This document shows, piece after piece, positions 40,481 to 48,097 of a DNA stretch of 48,097 nt. The translations under genes and the position numbers were made by a program. The notes below the pieces were generated by a model. That model was not told the DNA's origin. It was given only the letters and a program-made list of their open reading frames with translations, and did not search any database. The DNA comes from Methylotenera_A sp031369365 (GTDB lineage: Bacteria; Pseudomonadota; Gammaproteobacteria; Burkholderiales; Methylophilaceae): contig JANMOP010000067.1 in NCBI GenBank assembly GCA_031369365.1, positions 1 to 48,097 of the forward strand, read 5' to 3'. Position 1 is the stretch's first letter, and each line of letters opens with the position of its first letter.

Positions 40481-42187
40481 ATGATTAAACTTAGACTTTT
40501 ACTAGGCCAATGGCTTGCTAATCTCACCCGCAAGCTTAAAAATAATTTTTACATTTATTTGGCCACCTTATTTACTATTTTAGTGTTGCTAGATGCCAAC
40601 GCATTTGGCGTGGGTTTAAATATGCGCGATAAGGCTTTCGATTACATGGTGAAGCATCGTGTGATTCAGCCCAAAGCCGATAAAGACATTGTAATTGTGG
40701 ATATTAACGAAGCAAGTTTGGCGGCTTTTGCTAAAGAATATGGTCGCTGGCCTTGGCCACGCCAAGTGCTGGGTGAGTTCGTCGAGAATATTCAAGCGCA
40801 AAATCCCAAAGCCATTGTGTTTGATATTGTGTTTAGTGATGCGGATATTTATAACGTCGATTCTGATGCTTATTTTAATGAAGTTATCGCGGGCAGCGAA
40901 AATACATTTTTCCCAATTTTGCGTTTAGATGCTAGCCAAGACAATTTGAGCCAACTCAAATACGCACAAATTCCAGGTTTAATAGCTAGCCCAGAAGCCA
41001 ATAAGGACGCGATTGTAGCGGCTATATTGCCACACTTTAACGGCGCGCTTAAAGCAGGCAGACTTGGCACGCATAATGTCTATCCAGATTCAGACGGCAT
41101 TGTGCGCGAATACCGTATGGTGCATGATGAAAGCGGTTGGCGCTTGCCCGCCCTGCCTTTGGTGGTGGCGCAATTTGCAGGAGCGGCAAACACAGAAAAC
41201 TTACCCAATGACATGCTGATTAACTGGCGCGGCAAGCCGTTTAGCTACACTTACGCCACGTTTAGCGACGTGTTTACCGATTTGGCAAGTAAAGAAAAAA
41301 AACGTCCGCAAGATGAATTTACCAATAAAATAGTGATTATCGGCTCGACCGCACCTGGACTTTTTGACATTAAACCGACTGCAATGGATAAGCAATTTCC
41401 AGGCGTAGAAATACTCGCAACTGCCATAGATAACGCTAAACATGGCGATTATTTGAAAGTATGGCGCGGCAAAATTCCTTATATTTTATTGAGCTTGTTG
41501 CTCATTTGGGCAACCACATTGGCGTTTTACTTTAAAATGGATAGAGACAAATTCAACTCGATTTTTACGGGCAGCCAAATCGGCTTGTTGGTGCTGTCAT
41601 ACATCGCCATTAATGTGAGTAATACCTATTTAGATTTGACTGCGCCACTTTTATGGGCAGCGGCTTATTTTGCGGTAGCCAAAATCTACGCGTTGGCTAC
41701 CGATCGCGCGCTGCAACGCTGGCTGGCGTTTGGCGTAAGTTCTAATTCCGTCGAGCACAGCGTTTTGGTGATGCCTATTTTGGTAGAAGCCAACGAATCA
41801 TTAAGCGATGCTTTGCTGAAAAAATTGAAGCGCGAAATCGAGCTAGCCAGTAAATCGCCCAACAGTATTGAAATTTTAAGCGGCACACAAAGTGGTATTT
41901 GGGGGTTATTTGGTGATATGGTGATTGTGAGCTGGATGTTTGCTGACAACAAACCCGAATACAACGCGGCCGCACAGCAAGATGCGGCGCATATTGCACA
42001 ACAATTGCCAAATTTAATTACGCGTATAGGTTTACCAACTAGCACCGTGACACGTTATGCCTTGCACGCGGGCAAAGTGGCCAATAGCCAAAATGCAGCA
42101 AGCTCGCTGGCATCGCAATGGCGCACTTTGTTCGCGCAAGCGGTGATTAAATTAGAACATCATGATTCACTAAAGGATTTAGCATGA
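40481..42187 (+). CDS. CHASE2 sensor protein with degenerate cyclase-like C-terminus
   Basis: This 568-residue membrane protein has an N-terminal helix (about 23-42), a periplasmic CHASE2 domain and two or three further helices (about 328-410). CHASE2 motifs include KDIVIVDINEASLAAFAKEY, GRWPWPRQVLGEFVE, AIVFDIVFSDAD and KIVIIGSTAPGLFDIKPTAM. The cytoplasmic remainder (about 420-568) has FGDMVIVSWMF and TRYALHAGKVANSQNAAS. This resembles the order of class III nucleotidyl cyclases but lacks the paired metal-binding aspartates. It is co-transcribed with the SH3 gene (ATGA overlap) and M48 protease. The cyclase ancestry is inference. Confidence 0.82.
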   Translation: MIKLRLLLGQWLANLTRKLKNNFYIYLATLFTILVLLDANAFGVGLNMRDKAFDYMVKHRVIQPKADKDIVIVDINEASLAAFAKEYGRWPWPRQVLGEFVENIQAQNPKAIVFDIVFSDADIYNVDSDAYFNEVIAGSENTFFPILRLDASQDNLSQLKYAQIPGLIASPEANKDAIVAAILPHFNGALKAGRLGTHNVYPDSDGIVREYRMVHDESGWRLPALPLVVAQFAGAANTENLPNDMLINWRGKPFSYTYATFSDVFTDLASKEKKRPQDEFTNKIVIIGSTAPGLFDIKPTAMDKQFPGVEILATAIDNAKHGDYLKVWRGKIPYILLSLLLIWATTLAFYFKMDRDKFNSIFTGSQIGLLVLSYIAINVSNTYLDLTAPLLWAAAYFAVAKIYALATDRALQRWLAFGVSSNSVEHSVLVMPILVEANESLSDALLKKLKREIELASKSPNSIEILSGTQSGIWGLFGDMVIVSWMFADNKPEYNAAAQQDAAHIAQQLPNLITRIGLPTSTVTRYALHAGKVANSQNAASSLASQWRTLFAQAVIKLEHHDSLKDLA

Positions 42188-42672
42188 AAAAACACTTAAA
42201 ACTACTTATTTTATATGCTCTGGTAAGCCCTATTTTAGGGCTTGCTGGCGAGACAGGCACAGCACTAAAATTGGACAGTTTGCGTGCAGAACCATTTGCC
42301 GACGCCAAAACTGTGGGTAGCTTGACTAAAAACGATTCTGTTGAAATCCTCACCAAAAAAGGTGCTTGGTTGCAAGTTAAAAGCAAAAAAAACACTGGCT
42401 GGGTGCGCTTACTTTCAGTAAAACGTGGTGGTACATCTATCAGTGGCAGCAGCGTTGCCGACGTGGCTAGCGGCCGAACAGGTACTGGTAAAGTGGTTTC
42501 TACTACAGGTATTCGCGGATTAAGCGCAGAAGAATTAAAAGCGGCTAAATTTAACGAAGATGAAATGAAAAAAATGGAAAGTCATACTATAAGCGCGAGT
42601 GATGGGCAAAGCTTTGCCAGCGCGGGCGGCTTAAGTGCTACAAAAATGACTTATTTAACAGGAGCCAAGTAA
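42184..42672 (+). CDS. Secreted SH3-domain protein
   Basis: This 162-residue protein has a signal peptide (MKKHLKLLILYALVSPILGLAG) and a bacterial SH3 domain (about 30-80: LRAEPFADAKTVGSLTKNDS, VEILTKKGAWLQVKSKKNTG, WVRLLSVKRG). A short helical C-terminal part follows (GLSAEELKAAKFNEDEMKKM). Bacterial SH3 domains often bind cell wall peptides. Its ATG overlaps the CHASE2 stop (ATGA), and its own TAA shares a base with the M48 start (TAATG), so all three form one tightly coupled operon. Confidence 0.85.
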   Translation: MKKHLKLLILYALVSPILGLAGETGTALKLDSLRAEPFADAKTVGSLTKNDSVEILTKKGAWLQVKSKKNTGWVRLLSVKRGGTSISGSSVADVASGRTGTGKVVSTTGIRGLSAEELKAAKFNEDEMKKMESHTISASDGQSFASAGGLSATKMTYLTGAK

Positions 42673-43718
42673 TGCATAAAATTGCAATCAAAAAAATTAG
42701 CACAAACAAGCTACTAAGCGCATTATTGTTGGTTGCTGGGCTAGTTACTATCAGCCTAGTATCACTCCAAGCGAATGCGTTTGACTTTGGCAAAGCGTTA
42801 GAAGATGCGGCGAAGAAAGAAATTGAAAACCTAAAAAAAGATGGCGAAGAACCTGCGCCTGTTGCAGTGCCTGCTACAGATTCTGTTGTAGCACCTGCAA
42901 CGCCTGCTACAGCAGATGCACAAGTGCCTATGGCTGCTCCTGCAAACCCAGCCGCAGCGCCTGTAACGGCAACTGCCGAGCCCGCAACGCCTGCTACACA
43001 GCCAGAATTTAATTGGAAAAACCCCAGTCAAATAGAAGAAATCGCACTTGGCCGCGAAATCACGGGTAGCCTGCTAGGTGCAGCGCCATTGGTGAAAGAC
43101 GAAGCCTTGCAAAAGTACGTCAATCAAGTGGGGCGTTGGGTGGCCAATCAATCAGAACGCGCAGATTTACCTTGGAAATTTGGCGTAATCGATAGTGCCG
43201 ATTTAAACGCTTTTGCTGCGCCTGGCGGTTATGTGCTGCTCACTAAAGGCCTTTACCAAAAAATGCAAAGTGAGGCGCAACTAGCTGGCGTGCTTGGTCA
43301 TGAAATAGCACACATCGTTAAAAAACATCAACTTAAAGTGTTGCAAAAACAACAATTGCTTGGCTATGGCGCGAGTAAATTAGGCGGTTTATTTGGCAAA
43401 AAAGATAAACTTGCCAAAAAAGCCATTAATACTGGCGCAGAAGTAAGCGCGCGCGGCTTAGATAAAGACGCAGAGTTTGAAGCAGATCGCATGGGCTTAA
43501 CCTTGGCCTACCGCGCAGGTTACGACGCGTACGGCTTGCCAGATGTGCTGCAAACAATCGGCCACACTAATAAATCTGACAGCAGCGTTGCGCTACTATT
43601 TAAAACGCACCCTTCACCTGACGAGCGCTTGGCTAAATTGGGTGATAGTATCGGCGGCAAGCTGGATAATGCAAAAACGGGAAAAACACTTGAAAATAGG
43701 CTTTATAAGCTTAAATAG
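42672..43718 (+). CDS. M48-family periplasmic zinc metalloprotease
   Basis: This 348-residue protein has a signal peptide (residues about 10-37), a Pro/Ala/Thr-rich linker (about 55-113) and an M48 domain. VLGHEIAHIVKKH (about residues 208-220) holds the HExxH zinc ligands, and FEADRMGLTLAYRAGYD (about 266) supplies the third ligand. The C-terminal THPSPDERLAKL motif is conserved. It probably cleaves misfolded or envelope proteins, similar to BepA/LoiP. It is the last gene of the CHASE2-SH3-protease operon. Confidence 0.92.
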   Translation: MHKIAIKKISTNKLLSALLLVAGLVTISLVSLQANAFDFGKALEDAAKKEIENLKKDGEEPAPVAVPATDSVVAPATPATADAQVPMAAPANPAAAPVTATAEPATPATQPEFNWKNPSQIEEIALGREITGSLLGAAPLVKDEALQKYVNQVGRWVANQSERADLPWKFGVIDSADLNAFAAPGGYVLLTKGLYQKMQSEAQLAGVLGHEIAHIVKKHQLKVLQKQQLLGYGASKLGGLFGKKDKLAKKAINTGAEVSARGLDKDAEFEADRMGLTLAYRAGYDAYGLPDVLQTIGHTNKSDSSVALLFKTHPSPDERLAKLGDSIGGKLDNAKTGKTLENRLYKLK

Positions 43719-43769
43719 GCGGATTAGCTCATGCTTTATCCTATTACTGCCGCTTATTTCAAGTTAAGG

Positions 43770-43805
43770 TAACCATCAAGACAATCTCTGTTGTATTGAT
43801 GGTTA
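43770..43805. terminator. Hairpin between convergent genes
   Basis: TAACCATCAA (43770-43779) and TTGATGGTTA (43796-43805) pair perfectly, with an inner ACAA/TTGT pairing. It lies between the M48 stop (43718) and the isochorismatase stop (43816). No T-run follows on either strand, so it may act with another factor or as an mRNA end barrier. Confidence 0.5.
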
Positions 43806-43815
43806 TTAACAATTA

Positions 43816-44439
43816 CTACTTCGATGCTGATGTGTTATAGCTGGTAATTAGATTTCTATAATCGGGGATATGATTAGAAAATAACTCTCCTAAACCTTCA
43901 ATGTCGTTGCGCCAATCTCTATGCAATTCACATGCTGCGCCAAACCATGTCATCAATTGGGCACCTGCTATAGACATACGACCCCATGCGGCTTGGCGGG
44001 TTAATTCATTAAAAGTGCCAGATGCATCGGTTATAACAAAAACCTCATAGCCCTCTTCCAGTGCTGATAGTGCTGGGAATGCAACGCAAACTTCAGTCAC
44101 CACCCCAGCAATAATCAATTGCTTTTTGCCAGTTTCTTTTACTGCTTTTACAAAATCCTCATTATCCCAAGCATTAATATTGCCAGGGCGAGCGATGTAT
44201 GGCGCATTAGGAAATTGTTCTTTAAATTCTGGGATTATTGGGCCATTTGGGCCCGTTTCAAAGCTAGTCGTTAAAATGGTTGGCAGTTTAAAATATTTCG
44301 CTAAGTCACCTAATGCCAAAACATTATTCTTAAACTTATCTGGATCTATGTCGCGAACAAGTGATAGCAAGCCAGCTTGATGGTCTACCAATAGAACGGC
44401 TGCGTTGTTTTTGTCTAGGCGAATATAAGGCTTAGTCAT
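43816..44439 (-). CDS. Isochorismatase-like cysteine hydrolase (YcaC type)
   Basis: This 207-residue protein belongs to the isochorismatase superfamily. The catalytic Asp lies in AAVLLVDHQAGLLSLV and the Cys in LIIAGVVTEVCVAFPALSAL. TTSFETGPNGPIIPEFKEQFP and EVFVITDASGTFNE match the YcaC subgroup, whose substrate is unknown. The Lys of the triad is not obvious by eye. AGGAGA lies 8 bases before the ATG. It has its own transcription unit, ending at the hairpin shared with the M48 gene. Confidence 0.85.
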   Translation of the reverse strand: MTKPYIRLDKNNAAVLLVDHQAGLLSLVRDIDPDKFKNNVLALGDLAKYFKLPTILTTSFETGPNGPIIPEFKEQFPNAPYIARPGNINAWDNEDFVKAVKETGKKQLIIAGVVTEVCVAFPALSALEEGYEVFVITDASGTFNELTRQAAWGRMSIAGAQLMTWFGAACELHRDWRNDIEGLGELFSNHIPDYRNLITSYNTSASK

Positions 44440-44530
44440 GGCTATTTCTCCTAATTAAAAAAGTTAATGTTTAAAAAGAACAATAGAGGTCAGCGGTTTT
44501 TGATGATATTAACACCACTGTAGTTTGACT

Positions 44531-45574
44531 TTAGACCATTTCCTGCGCGCGCAATTCGCTTTTAATATAGGCATAATAAATCGGCGCGGCAACAATGCCC
44601 GCAATGCCAAAAACTGCTTCCATTGCCAGCATGGCGATTAGTAGCTCCCACGCATTGGCGCGAATTTGGCCGCCTACAATGCGTGCATTTAAAAAATATT
44701 CAAACTTGTGAATAATAACCAAATACGCCAGCGAGCCAATAGCAACGCTAAGTGATTGGCTTAAGCTTACAATCACAATAATGGTGTTTGATATTAAATT
44801 GCCTACCACTGGGATTAAACCAACCACGAAAGTAATCGCTATCATGGTCTTCACCAAAGGCAGTTGCACGCCTAGCAGTGGCAAAATTACTGCTAAATAA
44901 ATGCCCGTAAAAAATGCGTTAATCGCCGCAATACGCACCTGTGCAAATACCACGCGCCTAAAGGCTTGCCCAAACAACCATGCACGCTGGGCTAAGGCGC
45001 GCGCAAACGGTTTGTAATGATCGTCCTTGGTGGCCTCCCGCAACGCAATCATGCCGCCCACAATCATGCCGATGAGCACATGCGCGGTTGCGCGCCCTGC
45101 TTCTTTACCTACATTTTGCAAGGCATCTGCATTTTCGCGCAACCAAACTGCGGCTTGCATTTTAAATGTGATGGCGTCTGCTGGTAAACGATCTAATATC
45201 CAGCTTGGCAAAACTTTACGTGAGTCTTCAATTATCTGTGCCATTTTGGCAAACAACACCGTTAAACTGCCCGATTCTGATCTAAAAAATGCCACTAAAC
45301 CAGCACCTGATAAGCTTAGTAGGCCAACAATAACGGTGGCTAATATTGCAATGGCAATCAGCTTGGCACGCGCACCTGGCAGCCTGCGCGCGATGCGTGG
45401 CGTTAGCATAAGAATGAGCTCATACACTAACAAGCCTGCTAATAAAGCGGGTAATAAGTGAAATTTCAACGTGATTAGCATGGCCACACCAATTAATATC
45501 CATGCGGCTATGTCGTGCTTAGTAGTTAAATGGATCGCAGTTGGGCTAACGATCTGATTTTTTTGCATATTCAT
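44531..45574 (-). CDS. AI-2E family transporter (PerM-like)
   Basis: This 347-residue integral membrane protein has about seven or eight hydrophobic segments. The AI-2E/PerM family pattern shows in the first segments (AAWILIGVAMLITLKFHLLP), VRIAAINAFFTGIYLAVILPLLGV and the C-terminal VVGLIPVVGNLISNTIIVIV. AMEAVFGIAGIVAAPIYYAYIKSELRA ends the protein. Real substrates vary in the family (autoinducer-2, sodium, bicarbonate), so no specific transport role is claimed. It follows yigZ by 8 bp. Confidence 0.85.
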   Translation of the reverse strand: MNMQKNQIVSPTAIHLTTKHDIAAWILIGVAMLITLKFHLLPALLAGLLVYELILMLTPRIARRLPGARAKLIAIAILATVIVGLLSLSGAGLVAFFRSESGSLTVLFAKMAQIIEDSRKVLPSWILDRLPADAITFKMQAAVWLRENADALQNVGKEAGRATAHVLIGMIVGGMIALREATKDDHYKPFARALAQRAWLFGQAFRRVVFAQVRIAAINAFFTGIYLAVILPLLGVQLPLVKTMIAITFVVGLIPVVGNLISNTIIVIVSLSQSLSVAIGSLAYLVIIHKFEYFLNARIVGGQIRANAWELLIAMLAMEAVFGIAGIVAAPIYYAYIKSELRAQEMV

Positions 45575-45582
45575 GGTCTTTT

Positions 45583-46158
45583 TTAACTGAATCTGTTCAT
45601 AAAAGCGCTTGTTTCGATAGCGGGCAAGCTAACTTCAACATGCACCATATCATCAAATTTTTTATTTATAACCTTACCTTTTAGCTGAATTAGTGCACGC
45701 GTTAATTCATCCATACGATTGTATTGTATGGTTAATTTTAACAGTTTCATCTCAACAAAAGGTAATATGGATGCGGCTTCTAGCGCCATTTTGGCAGTGC
45801 CGCTGTAAGCGCGAACCAAACCACCTGTGCCAAGATTTACGCCACCATAATAACGAATGACACCAATACATACATTGATTAAATCGCGTCCTTCTAGCAC
45901 TTGCAATACGGGCTTGCCCGCCGTGCCGCTTGGCTCGCCCGCGTCAGAAAAGCGCGGCACTATCATATGGTTTCCTAGACCATCGACCGTTTTGATGCGA
46001 AATGCATAGGCTAAGTGGCTTGCAGATTGATGTTGCGCGGCTATTGCGCGTAAAAACCCACCCACTTGTTGCTCAGTTTCACACTGCGCTGCCCATGCGT
46101 AAAAGCGTGATTTATTAATCGTTTGTTCTGCAGCGCCTGCTTTTTCAATGGTGAGCAA
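45583..46158 (-). CDS. yigZ: YigZ/IMPACT-family protein
   Basis: This 191-residue protein has the IMPACT/YigZ N-terminal domain with KSRFYAWAAQCETEQQV, VPRFSDAGEPSGTAGKPVLQ and IGVIRYYGGVNLGTGGLVRA, all strongly conserved. A C-terminal DUF1949-type ferredoxin-like domain follows. In E. coli its role is unclear; links to translation stress and to proline peptidase PepQ exist. It lies between fhs and the AI-2E permease on the same strand (27 bp and 8 bp gaps). Confidence 0.92.
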   Translation of the reverse strand: MLTIEKAGAAEQTINKSRFYAWAAQCETEQQVGGFLRAIAAQHQSASHLAYAFRIKTVDGLGNHMIVPRFSDAGEPSGTAGKPVLQVLEGRDLINVCIGVIRYYGGVNLGTGGLVRAYSGTAKMALEAASILPFVEMKLLKLTIQYNRMDELTRALIQLKGKVINKKFDDMVHVEVSLPAIETSAFMNRFS

Positions 46159-46185
46159 CTTATGTAAAAACCTTATGTAAAAACC

Positions 46186-47838
46186 TTAAGATAAACCAAT
46201 GATATTACCGCGGGTATCGACCCCAATACGTTCGCTGGCCGGCGCTTTTGGCAAGCCTGGCATGGTCATTATTTTGCCACAAATCGCCACAATAAACCCT
46301 GCGCCACGCGATAGTCGTAAATCGGTCACTTGTAGCGTATGCCCTACTGGCGAGCCTCGCAAGTCAGCATCTGAGGAAAATGAATACTGCGTTTTGGCGA
46401 TACAGATAGGAAAATGTGCGTAGTGTTCACTGAGTTTGGCTAATTTTTGCTGTGCTTTTTCGCTTAATTCCACTGTCGCTGCACCGTAGATTTTTGTGGC
46501 AATCGTTTCAATTTTTGTAAGTAAACTATCGTTGTCATGATACAAAAGCTTAAACTGGTCTTTGCTTTCTGCGATGCTTTCAATCACGGCATGTGCCAAC
46601 TCAGCCGCGCCCGCGCTGCCTTTAGCCCAATGCTCGCATACAATGGCACGTGCGCCATGTTTTTCAACAGCCTCTTTTAAAATGTCGATTTCAGTTTGCG
46701 TGTCTTGCACAAAATGATTAATCGCCACCACTACACGCATTCCAAAGTGTTCATGTAGATTATTAATATGCTTAATTAAATTATTGATTCCAAATAATAA
46801 TTTAACATTATCCTCTATATTCACATTACAAATATCTACTCCGCCATGGTATTTTAATGCGCGCACCGTGGCCACAATCACCACTGCGTCTAGGCTTAAA
46901 TTAGCCTTGCGACACTTGATATTAAAAAACTTTTCTGCTCCCAAGTCAGCCCCAAAACCCGCTTCTGTGACCACATAATCAGCCAGTTTTAGCGCTGTTT
47001 TGGTGGCGATTACCGAATTGCAACCATGTGCAATATTGGCAAACGGGCCACCATGCACGATAGCGGGTGTGTGTTCTAGCGTTTGCACTAAGTTAGGCTG
47101 AAACGCATCTTTTAACATCGCTGTCATCGCGCCTTCTGCCTGCAAATCGCTTGCCAGTACTGGTTTTCCAGCCACATCAGTAGCCACTTGAATGTGCCCC
47201 AATCGCATTTTCAGGTCATCCAGATTCTCGCTTAGGCAAAATACCGCCATTACTTCACTTGCCACACAAATATCAAAGCCCGTATCACTATCACTTTGTT
47301 CATGCATCAAAGTAATGCTACGCAGGGCTCTATCGTTCATATCCATGCAGCGGCGCCAGGTTATTTCCTTAATTTTCAATGTATTACCATGATAAATATG
47401 GTTATCAATTAAGGCTGCAAGTAGATTGTTGGCGGAAGTGATGGCATGAAAATCGCCCGTAAAATGCAAATTAATATTTTCCATCGGCACAACTTGCGCG
47501 TAACCGCCGCCCGTTGCGCCGCCTTTTAGGCCGAACACAGGGCCTAGCGATGGCTCGCGGATGCACACAATGGCTTTTTTTTCAGTTTGATTAAGTGCGT
47601 CAGCCAAGCCAATTGTAGTAGTGGTTTTGCCCTCGCCCGCTGGTGTGGGGCTAATGGCGGTGACTAAAATAAGTTTGCCATTTACGTTTTGTTGTAGTTT
47701 TTTGATGCAATTTACGCTTAACTTGGCGATTGTGTGACCGTAGGGAATTAAATCTTGCGCTGAAATATCTAGTTTTTTTGCAATATCAACAATCGGTTCA
47801 AGCCGCGCGGCTTGGGCAATCTCAATGTCAGTGAGCAC
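46186..47838 (-). CDS. fhs: Formate-tetrahydrofolate ligase
   Basis: This 550-residue enzyme makes 10-formyl-THF from formate, THF and ATP. The nucleotide site TAISPTPAGEGKTTTTIGLA (about residues 61-80) is intact. IREPSLGPVFGLKGGATGGG, INLHFTGDFHAITSANNLLA and the C-terminal SAGFIVAICGKIMTMPGLPK match the family. Typical length is 550-560, so it is complete. In methylotrophs the enzyme can link formate to C1 assimilation. The start lies 4 bp after the stop of the DUF853 gene, which suggests coupling. Confidence 0.95.
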   Translation of the reverse strand: MLTDIEIAQAARLEPIVDIAKKLDISAQDLIPYGHTIAKLSVNCIKKLQQNVNGKLILVTAISPTPAGEGKTTTTIGLADALNQTEKKAIVCIREPSLGPVFGLKGGATGGGYAQVVPMENINLHFTGDFHAITSANNLLAALIDNHIYHGNTLKIKEITWRRCMDMNDRALRSITLMHEQSDSDTGFDICVASEVMAVFCLSENLDDLKMRLGHIQVATDVAGKPVLASDLQAEGAMTAMLKDAFQPNLVQTLEHTPAIVHGGPFANIAHGCNSVIATKTALKLADYVVTEAGFGADLGAEKFFNIKCRKANLSLDAVVIVATVRALKYHGGVDICNVNIEDNVKLLFGINNLIKHINNLHEHFGMRVVVAINHFVQDTQTEIDILKEAVEKHGARAIVCEHWAKGSAGAAELAHAVIESIAESKDQFKLLYHDNDSLLTKIETIATKIYGAATVELSEKAQQKLAKLSEHYAHFPICIAKTQYSFSSDADLRGSPVGHTLQVTDLRLSRGAGFIVAICGKIMTMPGLPKAPASERIGVDTRGNIIGLS

Positions 47839-47842
47839 TGAG

Positions 47843-48097
47843 CTATCTTCCTTTAAAAATAGAGCCTAGTATGCCACGAATAATTTGGCGGCCAAGTTGA
47901 GAGCCAATCGCGCGCGCTGTCGATTTTGCAGCGCTTTCTAAAATACTGTCTGAGCGAGAAGTTTTTTTGCCACCGCCTAGCACGCCGCCCCAATCGAAGC
48001 TCTTCTCTTCTTGTGGCGCTTCTTCCGCCGCTTGCTCCACAGCACGCTTTTTCAGAATCTCGTAAGCCGATTCTCTATCCACTTGTTTCTCGTAAAA
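47843..48097 (-). CDS. HerA-like/DUF853 ATPase, C-terminal 84 codons only
   Basis: The frame is open from the stop at 47843 to the window edge, and the ATPase part lies outside. Visible residues include FYEKQVDRESAYEILKKRA and, at the end, ARAIGSQLGRQIIRGILGSI then FKGR, a strong match to the C-terminus of YjgR-type DUF853 proteins (HerA-FtsK-like AAA ATPases). A GTG at 48080-48082 is merely an internal codon. The gene precedes fhs by 4 bp. Confidence 0.8.
   Translation of the reverse strand, partial: FYEKQVDRESAYEILKKRAVEQAAEEAPQEEKSFDWGGVLGGGKKTSRSDSILESAAKSTARAIGSQLGRQIIRGILGSIFKGR

Noticed and set aside
43719..43760. tRNA-like start (GCGGATTAGCTCA) after the M48 gene
   Set aside because: No cloverleaf follows: the anticodon and T arms are missing.

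Overview
The window looks like a chromosomal segment of a low-G+C betaproteobacterium, most likely a methylotroph of the Methylophilaceae (Methylotenera/Methylophilus type). The main reason is the exopolysaccharide (EPS) gene set epsA-epsB-epsE-epsL-epsF-epsG at the left end, which matches the methanolan-type cluster described in Methylobacillus. An EPS-associated MarR-type regulator and a formate-tetrahydrofolate ligase agree with this. The taxonomic call is inference: no rRNA or other marker gene is present.

Layout. Positions 1-7.9 kb (minus strand) hold a cut-off GMC-type oxidoreductase followed by the EPS export and initiation block. Positions 8.1-32.2 kb (almost all minus strand) hold a second surface-polysaccharide locus. 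It contains precursor genes (hpt nearby, galU, a FlaA1/CapD-type dehydratase, fcl, gmd, manC), a Wzz-like co-polymerase, a second priming sugar transferase, an epimerase, several GT2/GT4 and GT-C glycosyltransferases, GtrA, three methyltransferases, Wzy and Wzx. An EPS-type MarR regulator is translationally coupled to manC. Positions 32.3-37.8 kb hold housekeeping genes: an Hsp15-like S4 protein, a Lon-like protease, moaE/moaD and rmuC. At 38-43.7 kb (plus strand) are a TupA-like ATP-grasp protein, a diguanylate cyclase and a CHASE2/SH3/M48-protease operon. At 43.8-48.1 kb (minus strand) are an isochorismatase-like hydrolase, an AI-2E family permease, a YigZ protein, fhs and the C-terminus of a HerA-like/DUF853 ATPase.

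How it works together. Mannose-1-P becomes GDP-mannose (ManC), then GDP-4-keto-6-deoxymannose (Gmd), then GDP-L-fucose (Fcl), and UDP-glucose comes from GalU. Two different phosphoglycosyl transferases (EpsB and a short PglC-like enzyme) suggest two lipid-linked assembly lines. Wzx and Wzy point to flippase/polymerase export of the second polymer.

Most unusual content. Small accessory modules sit between same-strand biosynthesis genes: HEPN/MNT at 13.2-13.9 kb, a BRO-N gene at 27.5-28.3 kb with palindromes outside and inside it, MazEF at 29.7-30.2 kb, and a DUF559 nuclease at 35.6-36.0 kb. Two of them carry clear insertion scars. MazEF sits between two diverged copies of the manC-gmd junction, leaving a manC 3' remnant before gmd and a gmd 5' remnant after manC. 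The DUF559 nuclease fills the moaD-moaE gap and is flanked on each side by a pair of inverted GC-rich palindromes (a REPIN-like unit) that supply its ribosome binding site and its C-terminal tail. A third scar is a 55-codon ORF at 19.3-19.5 kb that fuses a GT2 N-terminus to an internal FkbM methyltransferase segment; that segment is a second copy of part of the FkbM gene 4.2 kb away.
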